Notes under the pieces: generated by a model
The model's database searches: none
Told to the model about the DNA's origin: nothing
The model's input: the letters and a program-made list of their open reading frames with translations, nothing else
Shown: positions 46,589 through 56,676 of the stretch, one piece after another
Layout: every line of letters begins with the position of its first letter
How positions within the stretch are numbered: position 1 is the first letter of the stretch
Assembly (NCBI GenBank): GCA_025200525.1
Contig: CM045770.1
Location: forward strand, 88,870,084 to 88,934,083
From: Camellia lanceoleosa
Taxonomy: Eukaryota > Streptophyta > Magnoliopsida > Ericales > Theaceae
Length of the DNA stretch: 64,000 nt
Direction of reading: 5' to 3'
Program-made: the position numbers and the translations under genes

Positions 46589-48286
46589 CTTCGAGTGAAT
46601 CACATTGATCACCTGAAGGTCTATCTGCTTGCTGTGGTGGCGGTGGTAGAGGTGGTGTTGCCGGTGCCTAGGGCAGGCTTGCCTACTCTTCTCTTATTCT
46701 GGCCTCAGCTACTAGGTTTCTCAGGTGACCCTGTCTGACCAAATCTTCCAAGTGCGTCTTCAGAGCCTTGCACCCCTGAGTTAAGTGCCCATCCACATTA
46801 TGGTAGGCACAATGTTTCCCAAGGCTCCTTTTCATACACTCGCTACGGATCTTCTCCGGCACTCTATAATATGGCTGGTTCTTGATTTTTTCTAGAACTT
46901 CGTAAACTAGGATCCGGAACAGTGATGACGCAGTCTGACCGACTCGAACTGTCTCCTACCTGTTAAAACCAGTGTTACCTTGGGCTCACTTCGGCGAGCG
47001 TTTTCTTTTCTCCTGCCTTGGTGCCTTTGCTTTGTGCGTGTCTTCTTCCGCTTTAGCATATTTCTCAATTCGTTCCATGAGCTCCTCTATACTTTTTGGC
47101 AGAGTTTTTGCGAGTGACTTTCAAAGCGAGCATTCATCCTCCAGGCCGTTTTTGAAAGATACGACTGCCAGCTCCTGGTTGCATGCCGGTATTCGGTTGA
47201 ACACGTCATAATACCGTTTGGCATAAGCCTTGAGGCTTTCACCCTTATGAATGTTCAAAGCCAGCAAAGAGTCTACCCTTAGTGGTTGTTTGTTACAAAC
47301 CTGGCCACAAATATCTCGGTTAGGCCTTCTCAACTTTTCATAGTTCCTTTCGATAGCTTGTGGAACCAATCTGATGCAATTTGCCCGAAGGATGAAAGGA
47401 ACATCTTGCACAGCAGCTGCTCGTTCCCACTATACAAAGCCATTGAATTTAAATATAAGCTGACATGAAAGTTTGGATCAGACTTATTGTCATAAACCTA
47501 GAACCTCGGCATATGAAACATCTTCGGGGCCTTGAACCTATCTAACTCCACTGAGAACGACGTTCTTGGCTTGACGGGAGATGTGACCTTGGCGTTGAAT
47601 CGCTTCCTCTAGAGGTAGTCTCTCAAGTCCTCCTTCGTTCGACAGAGAGTTTGGCTATCAACAGATTTCAGCTTTTTTAGTGCACTGCTCCCGGCGTCAT
47701 GGTGTGTCATCTTGGACTTTTCTTCATTCACTGTATCAAAGGAAAGTCCCTTTCCTCGGACATGCCAATATTCTTTGACATAGATTCCCTTGGTACGAGG
47801 CGTCCTCTACGACTCACCTCTCACTGACTCTGCTCACCCGACATCTCGTGAAGGCTGATGTGAACATTCCTTCTCATTGTCATGCTGAAGGACTACTGGG
47901 ATTGCTTTCTGCTCTCCTTTCTGGGCGTCAGTCTTAGCCACTGGTATCGGCGTGTCCTACAACAGGTACGGTGGTTGTATTACGTTGGTCTGCATTATGA
48001 AGTTGACAATTGATTGTAGGTCTGCCAACTTGTTTGCCATCCCCTTCATCTTGCCGTCCCTCTTCAGGCACCTATCTTTCTATACCCAGAGATCGCTTTC
48101 GTTGTAATACTTATTTCGTCCTACTTTCTTTGGGGCATCTCCCTCTTTGCCAACATCCTTCTCCCTAGGATTCTGATCTCGTGCTCCTTCATTACAATTT
48201 TCTTCCTCGATGTTAGGATCGGTATGTTTACCACTCCCACCTAGGACGTCATCCCCGATCTTTTCTCCTTGCCCGTTGTTGGCCAT
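46589..48286 (-). pseudogene. gag of the Tat-type element
   Basis: Starts MANNGQGEKIGDDVLGGSGK at 48286, 16 bases after the primer-binding site. The gag core can be read in pieces: DPNFHVSLYLNSMALYSGNE, LCKMFLSSFGQIASDWFHKL, FVARFVTNNH and RIPACNQELAVVSFKNGLED. These fit the retrotransposon gag domain (PF03732), the capsid part. Downstream, a Pro-rich and Lys-rich region precedes LQVINVIHSK, where solo LTR C cuts it from the protease. There are more than ten stops and shifts, so it is not functional. Confidence 0.85.
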
Positions 48287-48301
48287 CTGTTCTCCTTAAG
48301 T

Positions 48302-48321
48302 TCCCATAGACGGCGCCAAAT
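48302..48321 (-). promoter_or_regulatory. Primer-binding site of the Tat-type element
   Basis: Immediately inside the 5' LTR the minus strand reads TTTGGCGCCGTCTATGGGAA. The TGGCGCCGT start matches the 3' end of a plant tRNA (tRNA-Asp type in my recollection); the rest diverges. TGGCGCCGTCTxTGGGAA after the LTR is a familiar hallmark of Tat-type elements. It fixes the element's orientation. Confidence 0.75.
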
Positions 48322-48323
48322 TA

Positions 48324-48857
48324 TGGGTGTAGATTTTCGACCACACAACCAAAAGGGGAACTCAACTGGAAAGCACCGGCAGAATAAATTAAGCCCAACA
48401 ACTTGCACAAGAAGATGAGAATCCGGCAGTAGTTTGTCCACTCGGGGGCACTCCGACGATCAAGTTAGTAATCAATATCTCTCAAAGATAGCGAATTGTT
48501 CTTAAACTCATAAGAAAGAACTTAACTCAGACTCACGAGGGTGCCTCGCTTTTATAATCAGCAGTGACCTGATCCCTCTAGAAGCCTCACTTCTATGGAC
48601 TCAGACTCCATGCTCATCCTAGACCTTCATCTAGATAGAGATAAACTCTTCTCGAGTCTTATCTCTATCCAGACTGAGGTCCTTCCCTATTCTAGGACTC
48701 TTGTCCCTTATCTGCTTACCCTGAACTCCGGTATTTTCTTAGATAACCTCAGCTTAGCCGAGATCATCTCGGCAAATGATCAAGCTACGTAGCACCTCAA
48801 CTGATACTTCGGCGTCACCTTAGCCACATGTTGTCATTTACAAAATATGTCCCCACA
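48324..48857 (-). repeat. 5' LTR of the Tat-type element
   Basis: 534 bases. On the minus strand it starts TGTGGGGACATATTTTG and ends AAAATCTACACCCA, with TG..CA termini. It matches the left LTR over its 3' two-thirds with moderate divergence, showing an old insertion. No obvious TATA box was singled out. Confidence 0.9.
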
Positions 48858-48888
48858 CATGACCTATCCTAAAAAGATATTGTTATAG

Positions 48889-48998
48889 AATTTCAGTTCA
48901 CAAAAACTCTCACATGAAGGTAGGGTCCACACATGTGGGATTGATGTGGGACCCACTCTTCTACGTGAGTTTTTGTGTATCAAAACTCTATACAAATA
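48889..48998. mobile_element. Hairpin MITE
   Basis: Arms CACAAAAACTCTCACATGAA and TACGTGAGTTTTTGTG are inverted repeats, with a GGGTCCACACATGTGGG / TGTGGGACCCAC loop region. Similar loop to the hairpin at 1385-1457. Confidence 0.6.
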
Positions 48999-49227
48999 GT
49001 TTTCTGAATAGAAAAAATAAGATTCTTCCTCTGAATGTCGAATAAAATAATAAAAACTAAATAAAATTTTTTTGTATCAAAATTAATTCTTGTGAAAAAA
49101 ATAGATACACTTAAAATTAATTCATTGAATCTAGATATACTTAAAAAAATATATAATTTCTAAAATAATTTTTTAAAAATTCACTAAATAAAAATTTTCA
49201 CAAATATTTCACTTTGGAAAATGTCTC

Positions 49228-49323
49228 GTAGCTCAAATTTTGTGGCTCAAAAGTGGCTCAAATGGCCAAAACAACGTCGTTTTGGCCATTTGAGCCACTT
49301 TTGAGCCACAAAATTTGAGCTAC
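49228..49323. mobile_element. 96-bp near-perfect palindrome
   Basis: GTAGCTCAAATTTTGTGGCT at the left pairs base for base with AGCCACAAAATTTGAGCTAC at the right. The centre (CCAAAACAACGTCGTTTTGG) at 49275 has the only mismatches. Half-copies of the centre and right arm occur at about 25730-25790 and a related core at 22918-22940. Confidence 0.75.
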
Positions 49324-50940
49324 GTAGCATTGTCGTTTCACTTTCGACCCTCAAATAAAAATAATTTTGTTCTTGAGTTTAATATTGAAAACAAATTTTG
49401 ATAACTAAAACCTAAATAATTAAGACTTTGCATTTAATTGAGATCCAAAACGGAATCCCTCTTAAATGAGCAATATTAGTAACTCTTTGTGGTAGATGAG
49501 AGTTGGTTATTGAGAAAAATAATAATACAAATATTAAAAAAAAATTTGGATAATTTACTATTTTTTTTTAAATATTAGATATGACGGTAATACTAAGCAG
49601 TATTACCCTCCAATCAACAATCTTATTTTGTCGTAGGGACTAAAACAATGTTAGATTAATGAGTGACAAGACTTGCTTAGTCCCTTTATGAGTTTTTATT
49701 AGTCAGTAACACTCAAAAGACGAATTCGGATTCGAACTTTGGAAGGGCAAAAATTATTTGTATAATATACCTAACTTTTACAATTTTTGAGAGTGCAACT
49801 GAATCCCCCCATGCCCCTAGATCCATCATTGGTAACTGTCCACTGTGATACTCAATATTTTTTTTTCTTTTATAAGATTATTAATAATTTTAAACTTTTT
49901 TCTTCTTTTTTTTGTTTTTTATTTTTTGTTTTTTGTTTTGTTTTTTTTTTTTTTATTTAAAAAAGGATAGAAGCCCCCTTATCATAATTTTCATGTAAGT
50001 TTGTTAACAAAAATATGATTTTAATTTTCGTGTAAGTTTTTTCTCACTTTTTTTATTTCCTTTCTAAATTCTCATCTAAATTCAAGATTCAAACTTAACT
50101 TAAAAGTAATCATATACAAACATAATTTTTATAAAGAATTTTCATATAGAATTATATGACCTTTTGTGTTCTTCTCATTTTCTATCAAAATACCCACCAT
50201 CATCATCATAATTTCAAAATTTTCATTGACATCATCCTAAATGTGTTTTTATATCTTTTGGAAATTGGGTCGGGTATTAGAATTGGATTTGGACGCCCAT
50301 GTGGCATGACCTATCGCCCATTCAAATTACCCATGTAATTTGAATTTGAATTTCTAATTATGCTATTTGTTTGAATAACCCACTATCTATCTATATCTAC
50401 CCTATCCTATTAGAAGATAAAAAATAGATGGTTATATATCTGATCTATACATATTATATCAGATACGTTATGTAGTGTGGTACTCATAACAATTTTTCTT
50501 ATACTCTCTCTCTAACTCTCTCCCATCAGAGCACAATCAAGCCTTTGCACTGTGACTAGAATGAGTGATACTCATACTGCGGTATCACTCAATTGCTGAG
50601 TATTTTGTTCGTAGTTGTGAAGCACATGATTTATCCACAAAATTCTTTGTTTCGAATTCATTCATATAGGGTATGTCGAATATTTGTTTATCCAATGTGT
50701 TATAAATTTCCTATAATATCATTTTTCTATATGCAAATTAATTTTCTTTTATTGAAGGTACCCTTAAAAATCAAGTACATGTAAACATCCGAGATAACTT
50801 CATACATGTATGTAGCAATAATAATGTAGACATCTTCGTAGACTCCTTTTCTTTTTTCTTTTCTTTTTTTATGGGTGGTATAAAGGAGGCCGAATCCAAA
50901 CACAACTAAACAAAAACAGATCTTGAAATCGCGAGGCCAT
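49324..50940. other. AT-rich non-coding stretch
   Basis: No recognisable gene or element. Contains T/A runs near 49860-49960 and a CTCTCTCTAACTCTC stretch near 50500. Confidence 0.5.
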
Positions 50941-50989
50941 CCCTGAAAATCTTTCTGAAGCAACTCCTCCACCGACCTTGACGCACTCC

Positions 50990-51089
50990 TTAGGAAGCCA
51001 TTTTCGCTAAACAATCCGCACACTCGTTGGCCTCCCTCGGAATATGCATTATGTCACAACACCAATCCTTCTGCAATAGCTCTTGAACC
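50990..51089 (-). pseudogene. LINE RNase H fragment, downstream half
   Basis: Minus strand reads ELLQKDWCCDIMHIPREANE followed by CADCLAKMAS and a stop. This is the conserved C-terminal RNase H end of plant LINE-type (non-LTR) retrotransposons (HIPREANxxAD box). The upstream half lies at 52313-52360; a hAT-type element separates them. With one target-duplication copy removed the frame runs on as WQVQELLQKDW. Confidence 0.75.
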
Positions 51090-52312
51090 TAGGGATGTCA
51101 ATTTGAACTCGGCCCGACGGGGACCCGACCCCCCGACCCTAATTAGAATGGTTTTTTTCTCGAAAAATACCCCCTCGAGGACGGGGATGGTATTTGAAAT
51201 TGAACCCCCGATCAGTTTCGGGCCGGGGACAGGGATAACTTTCACAGCCCCGGACCCCGGCACGGTCCTGTCCCCGATTCTCCCCGAAGTGAAATTACTA
51301 TCATACCCCTATATATATATAAACCAACATAAAAAACACTTGGTACTAAGCCTCTCATCTCTCTCTAGGTTTATTCAATTTAGTCACACGGCCTCTCATC
51401 TCTCTCTGGGTTTGTCTCTCTCTCTCTAAAAGCCTTCCTCCTCCGCCGTTGTCTTCCTCTTCCTCATCGCCGATCTCCTTCTCTCCGCTGTCCTTCTCTC
51501 CCTCCTTCTCGGCCGTATTCCTGTCCGCGATTCTCCCCGAAGTGAAATTACTATCATACCCCTATATATATATATATATATAAACCAACACAAAAAACAC
51601 TTGGTACTGAGCCTCTCATCTCTCTCTAGGTTTATTCATTTTAGTCACACGGCCTCTCATCTCTCTCTGGGTTTGTCTCTCTCTCTCTCTCTCTAAAAGC
51701 CTCCCTCCTCCGCCGTTGTCTTCCTCTTCCTCACCGCCGATCTCCTTCTCTCCGCTGTCCTTCTCTCCCTCATTCTCGGCCGTATTCCTCTCCCTCCTCC
51801 CATCACCGTTGAACTTAGATCTGCAAACTAAGATCTCGTCTCGACCGTTAACGCCAAACTTAGCAGCGGGACCACCAAGTCTCCAATCTATCTCATGTTG
51901 GCTTGGATCTTGCTCCTCATGCCCGTCATACCGCTAGATCCCGTCGTGCCTCATGCGGCTTGGATCTCAGTCGCGATCTCTCTCTATCTCTCTTTACTTA
52001 GATATCTCGCTCAAATATTTATCTCTTTGTGATGTTAATGATGTTGTTGTTGATGTTGTTTGATGATGATGTTGATAATGTTGTTGTTGATGATGTTGGT
52101 TGATAATGTTGTTGCTAATCTGTTGCTGCAGTTTGTTGTTATTGTTTGTTTGTTTATTTGTTTTTTTTTTGGGTCCGGGGAATTTTAGGGGTTGGGGAAA
52201 CCCAATCCCCGTTAGGGGACGGGAATGGAGACTGTGATGGGTTCCCCGTCGGGGATCGGGGACGGGAGTGTGATCTCCGGCCCCACCCCGCCCCGTCCCG
52301 TTGCCATTCCTA
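51090..52312. mobile_element. 1.2-kb hAT-type non-autonomous element
   Basis: Ends TAGGGATGTCAATTTG and, inverted, TAGGAATGGCAACGGG. Perfect 8-bp target duplication CTTGAACC lies at 51082-51089 and 52313-52320. Subterminal regions are GC-rich (GGGGACGGGGA / CCCCGTCCCG). The interior holds a 253-base tandem duplication (51276-51528, 51529-51790), then GATGTTGTTGTTGATG repeats. No transposase is present. Confidence 0.9.
51276..51790. repeat. 253-bp tandem duplication inside the hAT-type element
   Basis: Both units start GATTCTCCCCGAAGTGAAAT and run through CTATATATATA, ACACTTGGTACT, CTCATCTCTCTCT and CGCCGTTGTCTTCCTCTTCC. They differ by a few substitutions and by the length of TA and CT runs. 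Confidence 0.85.
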
Positions 52313-52360
52313 CTTGAACCTGCCACCCCAGCTCAGCTTGAGGATGCACATTGTCTAAAT
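52313..52360 (-). pseudogene. LINE RNase H fragment, upstream half
   Basis: Minus strand reads LNLDNVHPQAELGWQVQ and then joins in frame to ELLQKDW at 51089 once the hAT-type insertion is taken out. Only this short piece of the LINE is recognisable; nothing further upstream (higher coordinates) was identified. Confidence 0.55.
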
Positions 52361-52795
52361 TTAGGGCAAGACAAACCCTCTACAAAGAAGTAATATTCCA
52401 CCTTTACTGTCGCCGCCACGCCACCACCATTGTAGTAATATCGTGGGAAAAATCAAAGAAGTAAATAAGTTGATTAAGTTTAATTGTCCAACTCATATTC
52501 TATTTAACCCAACCCATTAAGCTCGTTTATTAAATAAACAAATTTAAAATTAATTATTTTAAATGCGTAACCTGTTTTGCTTGGTCCAAAACACCGTTTA
52601 CGATCTATACCTGTAACAAGTGAAGAACAAAAGGTTATGATCAAATAAACTAAAAATAGTTCTAATCTAAAAATTAAATTCATTTTTTAAACTCAATAAT
52701 ATAATAGTCTATTAGAATATTTACAACAACTATTTCTCTTATGTATTCTTTAATTATCAACGAATCATTTCTTTTATACATCACTAAATTTAAAA

Positions 52796-53199
52796 AGGGT
52801 CTGGCTTTGGTTCAGTCCACCATCGGACTGGATCATACTGTTGGGCCCGTGGGGCCTACCACAGGTCCCGTTTTGAAAATTTGAACCGTTCAATGTGTAG
52901 AACTCGTCGAGTACTATATGCCTTTAAAAAATCACGTTGATCGGATATCGATAATTATGTGATCAAATCAGTTTTGTATTAAAAAAAAATAGACGGTGAA
53001 TAAATTAACGGTTGACAAAAAATTGATTTGATTACATAGCTATCGATATCCGATCAACGTGATTTTTTACAAGCATATAGTACTCGACGAGTTCTACACA
53101 CTGAACGGTTCAGCTTTTTAAAATGGGACCCGTGGTGGGCTCCCATGGGTCCAACAGCACGATCTAGTCCGATGATGAGTTGGACCAAAGCCAGACCCT
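52796..53199. mobile_element. 404-bp long-TIR MITE with 8-bp target duplication
   Basis: Ends AGGGTCTGGCTTTGGT and its exact inverse. The arms stay similar for about 190 bases, sharing GTGTAGAACTCGTCGAGTAC and ACGTTGATCGGATATCGATA. The flanks ATTTAAAA (52788-52795 and 53200-53207) match perfectly; reading them as 9 bases would cost one base of the right terminus. The superfamily is therefore hAT or Mutator. Confidence 0.85.
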
Positions 53200-53622
53200 A
53201 TTTAAAAATAAATTTAGAAAGTACACTTCTATAATATTTTCCCAATCTTAATAACATATTTAGAAACACTACTAGAAATAAGACTTTTTGCGTCTATTTT
53301 TTTGCGACTGATTATTTAACCGTTGCAAAAAATCATTTTTTACACCAAACTGTCATTTTATTTAAACCCCCAAATCGTGTTCTTAACTTAAACAAAAAAA
53401 AAAAAAAGAAAAAAAAAATCGATTTCGGTTCTCTTTCAATTTCCCAAATCGATCCTTATTTCCCTACAAACGATTTACCTAAGGACCGACCTCCAACGGT
53501 ATCTATCCCGTATTTCCCAAATCGATTTCCCAAATCAATCCCTTATCTCTTTCAGCCCTATCTATCCCTTATTTCCCAAATCGATTCCACTCTCTTCGTT
53601 GAAGACCGACCTCTAACGGTAT

Positions 53623-53663
<41 letters not shown>

Positions 53664-54518
53664 ACTCATCACTCTTCATTCTCTCTCATTCGACTCTCTC
53701 TTTGGACTCTCCATCACAATTTTATTGTTCATTTGAAGATTTTGATCAATTGTTGATGAAGATTTGAAGGTTTTGATCGATTGTTGATGAAGATTTGAAT
53801 ATTTCGATTGATTCATAATGGGTAAGCCTAATTTCTATGAATGAATCCAACTTTCTCTCTCTATTATATCTATTAGATGTGTTTAATGATTTCAATATTT
53901 TGCGATTTGGAGGTTTTGGGGAGGTTTTAGTTCTCTCCTCTTCATTATTCTGTTGAATTTCAATATTCTATTGATTTCAATATTCTGTTGAATTTAATTC
54001 GTTTTTGAAAACAATAGAGGTGTTTGAACCTCTTGGAACAATCTTTATCTACTCTTACTGTTTTTACTGTGATTTCATCTGTGTTGTGTTGATCCAGAAT
54101 TGTTGATCCAATTGCTTGTACACAGCTATGTTAGGTACTAATATCATGAGCACAAATAAAGCTTTGAGTATGTTGTTGGTTCTATAAGCATTTTATTTAT
54201 TGTTCATTCTACATCATCGCAAAAGTTAAAGATGAAAAATCCTTCTGTAGTTTGTCAATATTTATTTAAGGAGTGCTTTTCTCTACAAAAGTTATTTTTT
54301 TTGTAAAATCCCACGAAGCCTTTACTCTCCCAATCTCCTCCTTTCCTCTTCATCTTTCAATCCCAACAAGGTATTTCAATTTCTCTATCTCTCTCTCTCT
54401 CACTTCAGTTTTTTTTTCCGAAACCCTAACTTTCTCTCACTAGAGATTCATTTATTTTTTTTTATTTTTTTTGTTGTCATAGATTTCTTACTGCTCAAAT
54501 TCTCGGCGCCCTAGCTGT

Positions 54519-54578
54519 ATGGCTGTCAAATCCCAAACGACAATGTCGGAGAAATCGATATCAGAAAATAGAATGCTG
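54519..54578 (+). pseudogene. Captured exon: start of uracil phosphoribosyltransferase
   Basis: ATG followed by 19 codons (MAVKSQTTMSEKSISENRML), ending at a GTGAGT splice donor. Together with the next exon it reads on as VFVPPHPL, which is how the enzyme part of plant uracil phosphoribosyltransferase (UPP; makes UMP from uracil and PRPP) begins. Lies inside the CACTA element. The donor and intron are preserved, so capture was from genomic DNA and not from mRNA. Confidence 0.75.
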
Positions 54579-54742
54579 GTGAGTGTACTATCCTTTCGGT
54601 TGCTGAGAAAATGTTGGAAAATTGAAGGGAATGAGGGAAATTTCTGATTTCTGTTTGGCATTAGAATTCATGCATTTTCTCAGTAACCAAAGAGAGCATT
54701 TAATTCGATTAGGTTCTCATATATAATTGTGTTGGTTTTCAG

Positions 54743-54821
54743 GTGTTTGTTCCTCCACATCCACTGGTCAAGCACTGGGTTGCTGTTCTTAGAAATGAGC
54801 AGACTCCTTGCCCTATCTTTA
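54743..54821 (+). pseudogene. Captured exon: UPP-like [12 protein letters not shown]
   Basis: Preceded by TTTTCAG and followed by GTGAGT. Reads [20 protein letters not shown] then TPCPIF, a strongly conserved block of plant uracil phosphoribosyltransferase. Splices in frame with 54519-54578. The next exon of the gene (NAIAELGRLL region) is missing. The gap up to 55927 holds intron-like sequence and a 226-base MITE. Confidence 0.85.
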
Positions 54822-54842
54822 GTGAGTGACCCTTCAAGTTAC

Positions 54843-54881
<39 letters not shown>

Positions 54882-55294
54882 TATTTTATTTTGTACTACT
54901 GTTTGGTTGATTAGATAAAATGAGCTACAAATTTTAGTGACGAATCAATAACGAAGTCAAGGTCCTTTAACATTTTCAAATCTTGATGTGGCTGCAAATT
55001 TAGTTTGCATATCCTTGCTGTGAGCGTTGTCCTCGTGATGGGAATCATGATTCTTTACATTTGGATTCTTAGTTCTAATTCAAAATCACACCAATTTAAA
55101 ATTCAAGTTTGATAGTTTAGATAAGGTACAATCAAAAGAACCATAATTTATGTAGAGTATGTTGTTGTAACAGATTCTAATTTTTTAAATTCGAATTCTT
55201 AGTTCTACGTAAAACATTAGTGTTTTGATTGAGTGGGGGGGAAATGAAGGATTTGAAAGGAAATTAATTTTGACCTTGTTTAGATTGTTTTTAA

Positions 55295-55520
55295 GGGAAA
55301 ATCATTGAATAGTCTAGGAGTACCTTGTGGCATTGTCTATGTGGTGTGCCCGGAAAATGAGAAATTACAACCCACACTAAGTGGACCATCACTTGTCTCC
55401 CAACTACCTAACAAGTATGATTCACCATGTCCCACCAATACGATTTCCCACTACACTATTGGTTTGGACCACCACATAGACAATGCCACGTGGTGCTATG
55501 AGAGTAACCAATGATTTCCC
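55295..55520. mobile_element. MITE between the captured exons
   Basis: Ends GGGAAAATCATTGAATAGT and, inverted, GGGAAATCATTGGTTACTCT. The arms also share GTGGCATTGTCTATGTGGTG. Flanks GTTTTTAA / ATTTTTAA look like an 8-bp target duplication with one mismatch, which suggests a hAT-type MITE. Confidence 0.75.
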
Positions 55521-55926
55521 ATTTTTAAGTAGGGGAAGGGAAGAGCATGGAGGGGTTGTGGGGGGAGACAAGGCCCACATTTTGAGCATTTATCTTGCCC
55601 CCAAAATTGGGCGGAAACAGAGGAATGCTAAGAAGAACTTGAGTTGATGTGATAAGAAAGGACATGAATATCTTAAATTTAAGTAATGATATGACCAAAA
55701 AAGAACCAAATTGGAGTAAATAGATCCAATACATTTGTTGTGTATTTAGTATAGGAAGTTCCCCACAATACATTTGTTGCAAGCTAGTTGGGGTTCCTTT
55801 TTTAAGATTTGATGATAACAATGTTACAAATTTATGAATGTGACCTGCTTTAGAAATTATTTAATCTTGGAAGAGTATAGCTTTTCGGTAGCCATCATCT
55901 GATGCACTATTTATTTAGCTTTGCAG

Positions 55927-55986
55927 ATTGTTCCTATCTTGAGAGCTGGTCTTGCTCTAGCAGAACATGCATCATCAACTGATATG
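55927..55986 (+). pseudogene. Captured exon fragment: UPP-like IVPILRAGLALAEH
   Basis: After a TTGCAG acceptor, the + strand reads IVPILRAGLALAEHASST, part of the conserved UPP core (the usual text is VVPILRAGLALAEHASS). Similarity ends there and becomes DMVNWDHWW. The following ATGGTAAAC could be a splice donor or the capture break. Catalytic PRPP-binding loop exons are absent, so no enzyme can be made. Confidence 0.85.
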
Positions 55987-56514
55987 GTAAACTGGGATCA
56001 CTGGTGGAAGACATTGTTGTGGAGTATGTAACTGATATGGTAATCTGGGATTACTTGTGTCTACTTCATGAGTTGCTGGCAATTGATAGTAAAGGATTTC
56101 AAACTCCGTATCTCCTCCTCTTTCCCCACTAATGCTTGGTTGGTAGTAGAGTTAAGCATAGTCCTTCTCTAATTCTATTGGTGTTCCAAATTATTCTCTC
56201 ATGTGATATGGAGTTTTCAAGATAGTATTAATGCAAAACCCTCTTTTTGTTCCCTTTGGGTGTCAAGTAGGCATTGCCTAGAGTACACTTTTGAGAGGGT
56301 TCATTTACCACTGTCTGTTAACCCCTTTGACTACCTCATATCAAATTCTTTCTCACACAATGAGATGAGTTTCTGTCATGTCTTGATAATGGAATGGCTT
56401 TCCAATTCAATCTTTTACTGTTTTGTTTATGCACGGTACAAAGTTGCATTATGTAGGCCTTTGTTACATGCTATTTTTGTGATTTTGTTGATTGTTCATC
56501 ACTTGCAAGTGTTG

Positions 56515-56676
56515 GTATTTGGTTCATTCACCGAAGATGAAATCAAGTCCTTCCAGAGGCAGCCACCAAAGATTGATATAGAAATTAAGTTTGGTTCTTT
56601 GGATGCTGAAACTTTAAGATCCTTGGGCATTTTCAACAGTAAACTGACAGAATATGACTTTTCTACAGGTGCATAA
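56515..56676 (+). pseudogene. Second captured gene fragment (VFGSFTEDE..)
   Basis: Reads VFGSFTEDEIKSFQRQ and later IEIKFGSLDAETLRSLGIFN, in a 157-codon open frame whose first two-thirds look like intron sequence. The FGSFTEDE plus FGSL pattern recalls the N-terminus of plant ubiquitin-specific protease 24-like proteins, but this is from memory and weak. A following possible exon (VHKAQDTASKRRKLLIDDST, 56671-56745) ends at a GTACCT donor-like site. All on the same strand as the UPP pieces. Confidence 0.4.

Larger units (their letters stand above)
14935..48857 (-). mobile_element. Ty3/gypsy Tat-type LTR retrotransposon, old and nested
   Basis: One element on the minus strand with related LTRs at 48324-48857 (5') and 14935-15291 (3', truncated). 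From 5' to 3' it holds: PBS, gag, protease, RT, RNase H, a second RNase H, integrase, a 94-bp tandem repeat, and an antisense gene with a PF04195-like domain. A second RNase H and an extra, oppositely oriented gene before the 3' LTR are features described for the Tat lineage (for example Grande). All genes carry stops and frameshifts, so the element is dead. Three solo LTRs, one hAT-type element and a 10-kb block interrupt it. Without these it would be about 11-12 kb. Confidence 0.85.

Noticed and set aside
51103..52358. Open frames of 70-110 codons within the hAT-type element
   Set aside because: They lie in GC-rich termini and repeats and have no hAT transposase signature.
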